DNA from: Morchella semilibera | Taxonomy: Eukaryota; Ascomycota; Pezizomycetes; Pezizales; Morchellaceae | Length of the DNA stretch: 64,000 nt | Direction of reading: 5' to 3' | Assembly (NCBI GenBank): GCA_009192285.1 | Contig: WBVU01000011.1 | Span: 1,546,668-1,610,667 of the forward strand | In this document: positions 59,411-64,000 of the stretch, one piece after another | Position numbering within the stretch: position 1 is the first letter of the stretch | Layout: every line of letters begins with the position of its first letter | The notes under the pieces: generated by a model | Seen by the model: the letters and a program-made list of their open reading frames with translations, nothing else | The model's database searches: none | Told to the model about the DNA's origin: nothing | Made by a program: the position numbers and the translations under genes

Positions 59411-60430
59411 GATCCAGGTCACAGATTGTTATGACCACTTAGATTTTCCGAGATGCCGAGGCTTTGTGGCGGGTATGTAAGTACTTCTATATATACCTAT
59501 ACATAAGTATATGTTAGGAATCTACATACCGCATTAGTTCGTCTCAGTGGACACTTGTATTGATGTTGAAATTGTTTTAGTCATTTGTCTTACAAGCGCC
59601 CCCAATCTTCCCTCATACCTAAAATTAAAAGGCAACTTCGACGACTGTGTAACCGTCCGCCGAGACGAATTACTGCACCATCAAAGAGACCAGTACAATT
59701 TCGTGGCTGGAGTCTGCCTGACTTACGGCCAGTACACACAATACCAGAATACGGTATTGCTATGGTATAATGGTCAAGACTCGGGTCCACACGACCCCTT
59801 ATCGCTACATCGCCTATTGCATCCCTCTTTTCTGGTGCAATATATATACACATTGCCTCCAGCCTCCGGTCGAAGCCAAAACCCCATTCTCCCAATCTAC
59901 TTTGTTTTATTGCTTCCAACGTACAGGTGCGGGAGATCGGGCGTTTGTCATTGGTCGATCGTTACTAAAACGGCCAATTCAGGTTGTAGAGTCTAATAAA
60001 GAGTAGGTAAGAGTAACAATCTTCAATATTGATAAGCCTGGGGCGTAAGGTTTCTCGAAGCACAATATCTACGGAGATAAAAACAACTTAATCAAAGATA
60101 TTACCAACAGAGCCACGGCCAGGTAAACCGAGAATGGACAGGCTCATTATGTTAAACAATTCGAATTATAAGTACATGTAGTTGCTAGTTCGGGTTGAAT
60201 AACTGAGCAGCCCTACACTTACAGGGGTGGAGTAGTCCAAAGATATGTAAGGCTTTAATATCGTGTGCAACACTGATAGTAATCAATACTCCTAATAGAC
60301 CACAAAAATCTAATAGTAAGCTCTGAAAATCCTGTAAGGGACTTGCAACTAGACCTTAGAGAGGGCATTACTACGGTTTAAAGAAGCGCTATTAGTAGTA
60401 TAATTACGTACATATACCCATCGCCGCATA

Positions 60431-60609
60431 TAGTGCAGCCCCGATAGTGGCATGTGATCCGGAATGGAAATATCCCTATGCTACTATCGCGAACACGGCC
60501 GTATCGAGAATAAGTTTTGCCTGTGCCGATTCGTCCAGGATTGGCCAATAACATGCTATTATTGAGAATATGCTATTGTCGAGTATATTACTGTCGAGGT
60601 TCCGCTGTA
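60431..60609. mobile_element. Pogo-like non-autonomous DNA transposon relic (1)
   Basis: The left end TAGTGCAGCCCCGATAGTGG and the right end ACTGTCGAGGTTCCGCTGTA are degenerate inverted repeats flanked by TA. The right end resembles the CGAGGTTCC...CTG terminus of pogo/Tigger elements, which target TA. About 180 bp, with no coding capacity. The two ends differ by several transitions and a small indel. Confidence 0.45.
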
Positions 60610-60674
60610 GTACCATAGTAGATACTACGCTACTAATCCCTGCCTCATTTTTAGTATTATAGTTATAACGTTAG

Positions 60675-60810
60675 TACAGTACAGTCCCGCTATGGGAATG
60701 TGACAATTCTACATCCAAAAATATCCCTCTAAGAAGTGCCCAGTTCCCTGCTAAGATCCAAATTACATATCCTTGGAGGCCAAATATCCTTATAACGAGA
60801 TTGTGCTGTA
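60675..60810. mobile_element. Pogo-like non-autonomous DNA transposon relic (2)
   Basis: The left end (60675-60696, TACAGTACAGTCCCGCTATG...) and the reverse complement of the right end (60789-60810, TACAGCACAATCTCGTTATA...) match at 16 of 22 positions. All six differences are transitions. A TA forms each outer boundary. The element is 136 bp with no open frame, consistent with an old MITE of the pogo group. Confidence 0.55.
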
Positions 60811-60903
60811 TCAGATGTACGCTCACAGCCAGTTAACTGCTACACTCCATGTAAGCTTTGATAATGGGCATTGAAATTGTGCGGTATATAGTTACTGGAG
60901 GAA

Positions 60904-60945
60904 GGGGGGGGGGGGGAAGAGGAGGAGGAGGAGGAGGAGGAGAGA
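60904..60945. repeat. Poly-G (14) followed by (GGA)n microsatellite
   Basis: Fourteen G residues at 60904-60917, then AAG and about eight AGG/GGA units, all purine on the + strand. Such a G-rich purine tract could fold as a quadruplex or triplex. Confidence 0.88.
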
Positions 60946-61117
60946 GCCAGAGATGTAGATGGGGCGCTGGGGGTTTAAATTGTGTTTTAAATATATATAT
61001 CTACATGTATATACGTAAGTACCCACATGTATATATAAGTACATGTACATGTAGCGTCCAAGCACTGTTTTCTTCGGGGAATTAAGACATACAGTACCAA
61101 AAATGGGGATGTAGTAG

Positions 61118-61218
61118 ATACCATAGCAATACGGTAACGTGAGAGACCTCCGAATTAAATCGGGACTTCAACCATTATACCATAGTAATGCTGTAGTAAT
61201 ACCGCAGTGTCATGGTAT
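61118..61218. repeat. Imperfect inverted repeat, about 100 bp
   Basis: ATACCATAGCAATACGGT at 61118-61135 is the approximate inverse of ACCGCAGTGTCATGGTAT ending at 61218, with most differences transitions. The inner part also has ACCATAG-type repeats. It is probably another eroded small element beside the pogo-like relics. Confidence 0.35.
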
Positions 61219-61707
61219 TCTGGCAGATAATGTACTGGATACACCCGCTACTGTAGTCCCGACACTAGCTCAGGGTCTTGCGATATTTGAGTGCTGGGTC
61301 TAGGGCTCGGATCGCTTGATTGCCATATTTTTCAAGAATCATGATCACAAAGTCGAAAATTCGGTATGTTGAAAAAAAAAGAAAGTGCAAATATGTACAT
61401 AGCCATCATATTGATGTAGCACCAGGCTCGGTGGTAAGCCTCCTCGTCACTACAGGCGTCATTGTTTTGGTGGTCGAGACTACGTCAGGGTCCAGTGGGG
61501 CTGCATGCAGGCGCAGATAGGCGAGTGCATGGATCAATCTACCCTGTTCTAGCCCCCCCGAGGTCTTGGCGCTAGCCATGATATATTCCCCGCGTTAAGA
61601 CCCCAAACTTGGAGCTATCAACAATACATCAAATCTACACAACAAAGCGTACAGATTTTATCGGAATCGATTGATACATCCATAAATACACATAATAAGT
61701 GCCCACA

Positions 61708-63717
61708 ATGCTAGGTCTAGGTAAAAAAGAAAAGGCTCCAATTGCTGAACCGGTGCCCGAACAAGCACCCCCACGTCACGAGACTATCGACTCGATAGCC
61801 TCAGATGCTGCAATTCCAGTTGAGAAGGGTGATATCGGTGCATTACTTGTGGAGAGGCTACAAGCCTGGAAGCATGCTGTTGGATACCTAGAGGCATATG
61901 TCGGATCTACAGAAAAGATCCATAAAGAGCTTGCGAAGGAATACGAGAAGGTGTTAAAAGTAGGTTTTTTTTCCCTCCCCCCCCCCCCCTTTCTTTTTTG
62001 TTGCACTACGGTGCCAAGGGTAAGTGAGTAGAACGTAGCAACGTAAATCGCACCGCCGCGTTCTACTCACTTACCCTTAACACCGGAGTACTTAGTTTTA
62101 GGAACCCTTGCTAATTACCTCTAGACTGTTTCTGAGCCATTGAGGGAGGGGAATCACTTTGGTATATAAAATATGTGGAGTCTGAAATTTTGAAGGTACA
62201 ACTGGCTAATCTTTGATGAAATGAGTAAAGACCAAGAGGTTGGCGGCATTGCTAGCTTTTTCGAAAACATTCGTACAAACACTCAGGCGATATCTCACTC
62301 CCATACCGAAACTGAAAAGGCTCTAAAGCTTGCGGTCCTCCCTATATTAGAAGGGCTCCACCGCGAAATCAAGGAAAGGGCCAAAGTAGTGCGTGCCGCC
62401 TCTGATAAAGGCTTAAAAGCCGTCACCAAGGCACGAAATAACACTCAAAACCATATTGAACTTCTTGGGCAACATGCCTCTTCTTTTGACTCTGTCGGCT
62501 CTCATGCGCAAACTTCTGGGGGGATGCATATCCATATCCCCGGAACCCACAGTCATAACTCCAGTGGCAAACCAAAACCAGACAGTGATCCATATGTCCT
62601 CAAGAGGGGTATCCTGCACAGGCTGCACAAGCAAGTCCTTGAGGAGAATTCCAATCGACAAGAGCTCCTCTCTATACAGAACAACATGCAGCAGTTCGAG
62701 ACGCATATTATACAAACTGTCCAACAGGCCATGGCAGAATTTTATAAACATGTTGGGAATCAAGAAGACAAGCAAAAGGCGCTGTACGGTGATATAGTTG
62801 GTACGTTACCCGAATACTACGCTGCCATAATGGGAGGCCAGGAATTAATAATTATCAACAGGAGCTGTTCAGAAACTTCCATTAGAACTTGAATGGAATG
62901 GTTTCATGAAAAGGAATAGTGATGTTCTGATAGACCCAAGTCTCCCGTCCAGATCAGTAGACCAGATTCAATTCCCAAATATGGACCACAAGAGCGCCAA
63001 GGCATTAGTAGAAGGTCCCTTACAGAGGAAGGGGAAGATCATGAGAAGCTACAGCACCGGTTACTGGGTTGTTACTCCGAGTAAATATTTACATGAGTTT
63101 AAGGATAACGATGTAGGTATTAAATTTAAACAAACGACCACCACCCCAGATAGGCTAACCTTCCAAATGTGAAACAGAACTTTAGTAAGGAGCCGGAGCC
63201 GGAGACAAGTCTTTATTTACCTGATTGTACAATTGGCGCGTTGTCTAAGGAACCGGATGGTAAATTCATCATCTCTGGAAAGGAAATTGGAGGAGCTCTC
63301 AAGGTAACATCTATATTCCTTACTTAAGTGGCACCAATGCTTAATATCACCGGCTGGATAGGGATTTACCAAGCATGACTTTGCTTTCAAAGCTACTTCA
63401 CACGCGGAGGTATTTTCATCTCTTCCTACGAGTATAGGGTATTCAATAACTCAACCGTCTAGGGCGCCAAATGGCACGAAATTATCTCGCAATGCGCTGG
63501 TCTAACAACTAATGAGACTCCAATTACGAGCCCTATATCGCCCAGTACTGCAGGAGCTAGTGAGGAATTGACTGGTATGCCACCACCAAGCTATTCTCGC
63601 ACGAGCTCTCAAGAAGCGGGCACTACAAAAACTGCGGACATGCCTGTCGGGAGTGGAGACGGAGCTGAATCTGCTGCCGCGGATGTACCAATTACTCCGG
63701 TAGCCACGAAAACTTGA
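61708..63717 (+). CDS. Slm1/Slm2-type BAR and PH domain protein (TORC2, PI(4,5)P2 effector)
   Basis: Seven exons (61708-61959, 62125-62161, 62231-62800, 62862-63112, 63178-63303, 63362-63409, 63473 region starting 63463 to 63717) sum to 513 codons (512 aa). The F-BAR-like helical part includes LQAWKHAVGYLEAYVGSTEK, then across two introns TVSEPLREGNHF, D and QEVGGIASFFENIRTNTQ, and ends HIIQTVQQAMAEFYKHVGNQ. The PH domain (about residues 335-440) reads LVEGPLQRKGKIMRSYSTGY, WVVTPSKYLHEF, SLYLPDCTIGAL, HDFAFKATSH and KWHEIISQC. This layout is the fungal Slm family, plasma-membrane (eisosome) targets of TORC2 and calcineurin that bind PI(4,5)P2. The tail is Ser/Thr/Pro-rich. The 37-nt exon 2 was placed by its conserved text. 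Intron 1 contains the hairpin element and a 13-nt C run, making it about twice the usual length. Confidence 0.92.
61977..61989. repeat. Poly-C tract (13 nt) in the Slm gene intron
   Basis: Run of C just upstream of the hairpin element in intron 1 and preceded by a T run; together they form the pyrimidine-rich first part of the intron. Confidence 0.88.
62011..62083. mobile_element. Short hairpin element (MITE-like), copy 2, in an Slm intron
   Basis: Arms 62011-62035 and 62059-62083 are inverted repeats with two mismatches and a 23-nt loop. The arm core matches copy 1 at 18335-18407, and the loop (TAGCAACGTAAATCGCACCGCCG) is close to the reverse complement of copy 1's loop. It lies wholly within intron 1 (61960-62124) of the Slm-type gene. 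The first arm places an internal GTAAGT in the sense orientation. Confidence 0.75.
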
Positions 63718-64000
63718 AGATGAGTTGTTGGCAAACATGTGCGTGTGAAGAGTAGTTAGTCTAGCTGTATTAGAAATATTCCCTAGTAGTATACAGTGGA
63801 TTTCTTTTTGGAATTAGCGCTACGCTATCTATATGTAGTTCTAAATAATACTGTCCCTAAATATATACAATCTCGCATATATATCAAGTCCTCTCTTTCC
63901 CACTCCATGGGCAGTACACCTAGGGAAAGGTGTACTACTTAACTAACAATAGCCGTCGTGTACTTGGAATTCCATGTGCCCCTTGATAGGCATTTACATA

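Larger units (their letters stand above)
58018..61707. other. Spacer with decayed small inverted-repeat elements
   Basis: About 3.7 kb with no supported gene. It holds a 15-nt C run at 58674-58688, a pol III B-box-like GAGTTCAATCC at about 58626, an 18-bp perfect palindrome at 59393-59410, pogo-like relics near 60431-60609 and 60675-60810, poly-G plus (GGA)n at 60904-60945, and an imperfect inverted repeat at 61118-61218. Several TACATGTA copies lie near 58418, 59190, 60174 and 61004-61050. A 149-codon frame at 59547 has no domain and is not called. Confidence 0.55.

Noticed and set aside
59547-59996. A 149-codon + strand frame
   Set aside because: No domain, no conserved motif and a non-coding neighbourhood with eroded elements.

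Overview
The window looks like nuclear DNA of a filamentous ascomycete (Pezizomycotina). Genes carry many short GT-AG introns of about 45-100 nt. The protein set is typical of that group: Zn2Cys6 and copper-fist transcription factors, a CreC/CreD pair, Zds, Slm and Gem1 families. Long gene-poor spacers of 2-6 kb are AT-rich or micro-repeat-rich and are studded with the palindrome TACATGTA. The spacer style could fit an early-diverging class such as Pezizomycetes, but that is a guess. I found no rRNA, no convincing tRNA, no CRISPR and no virus-like element. The DNA is eukaryotic, so ribosome binding sites and operons do not apply.

Layout. 0.2-3.7 kb: a WW/FF-domain splicing-type protein (-) and proteasome subunit alpha-3 (+), divergent across 269 bp. 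4.1-5.4 kb: an F-box protein (-) with three RPSL motifs. 9.0-9.3 kb: a small Cys-containing conserved-type protein. 15.1-17.8 kb: a secreted, probably GPI-anchored protein (+) and a 2OG-Fe(II) dioxygenase (-), convergent. 20.2-25.4 kb: a Bye1-like PHD/TFIIS-M/SPOC protein (-) divergent from a ZNF830-like coiled-coil protein (+). 28.8-30.6 kb: a copper-fist regulator (-). 36.0-38.8 kb: an Rgt1-like Zn2Cys6 regulator (+). 41.4-44.2 kb: a Zds-family protein (+). 47.0-49.8 kb: the Miro GTPase Gem1 (+, 16 exons). 51.2-53.7 kb: CreC (+). 55.8-58.0 kb: CreD-type arrestin (+). 61.7-63.7 kb: an Slm1-type BAR/PH protein (+).

How genes relate. Several are linked by glucose and nutrient signalling: an Rgt1-like glucose regulator, CreC (partner of the CreB deubiquitinase) and a CreD arrestin (ubiquitin-ligase adaptor), with Zds (PP2A control) and Slm (TORC2 and PI(4,5)P2) nearby. 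CreC and CreD are immediate neighbours on one strand. Exon models were joined by hand. Every complete model sums to a whole number of codons. The one unresolved end is the 5' exon of the Zds gene.

Non-coding highlights: two copies of a short hairpin element (one in an Slm intron) whose arms carry a splice-donor-like GTAAGT; a cluster of decayed pogo-like terminal-inverted-repeat elements at 60.4-61.2 kb; a terminator-like palindrome inside a CreC intron; and repeated 9-15 nt poly-G/poly-C tracts.
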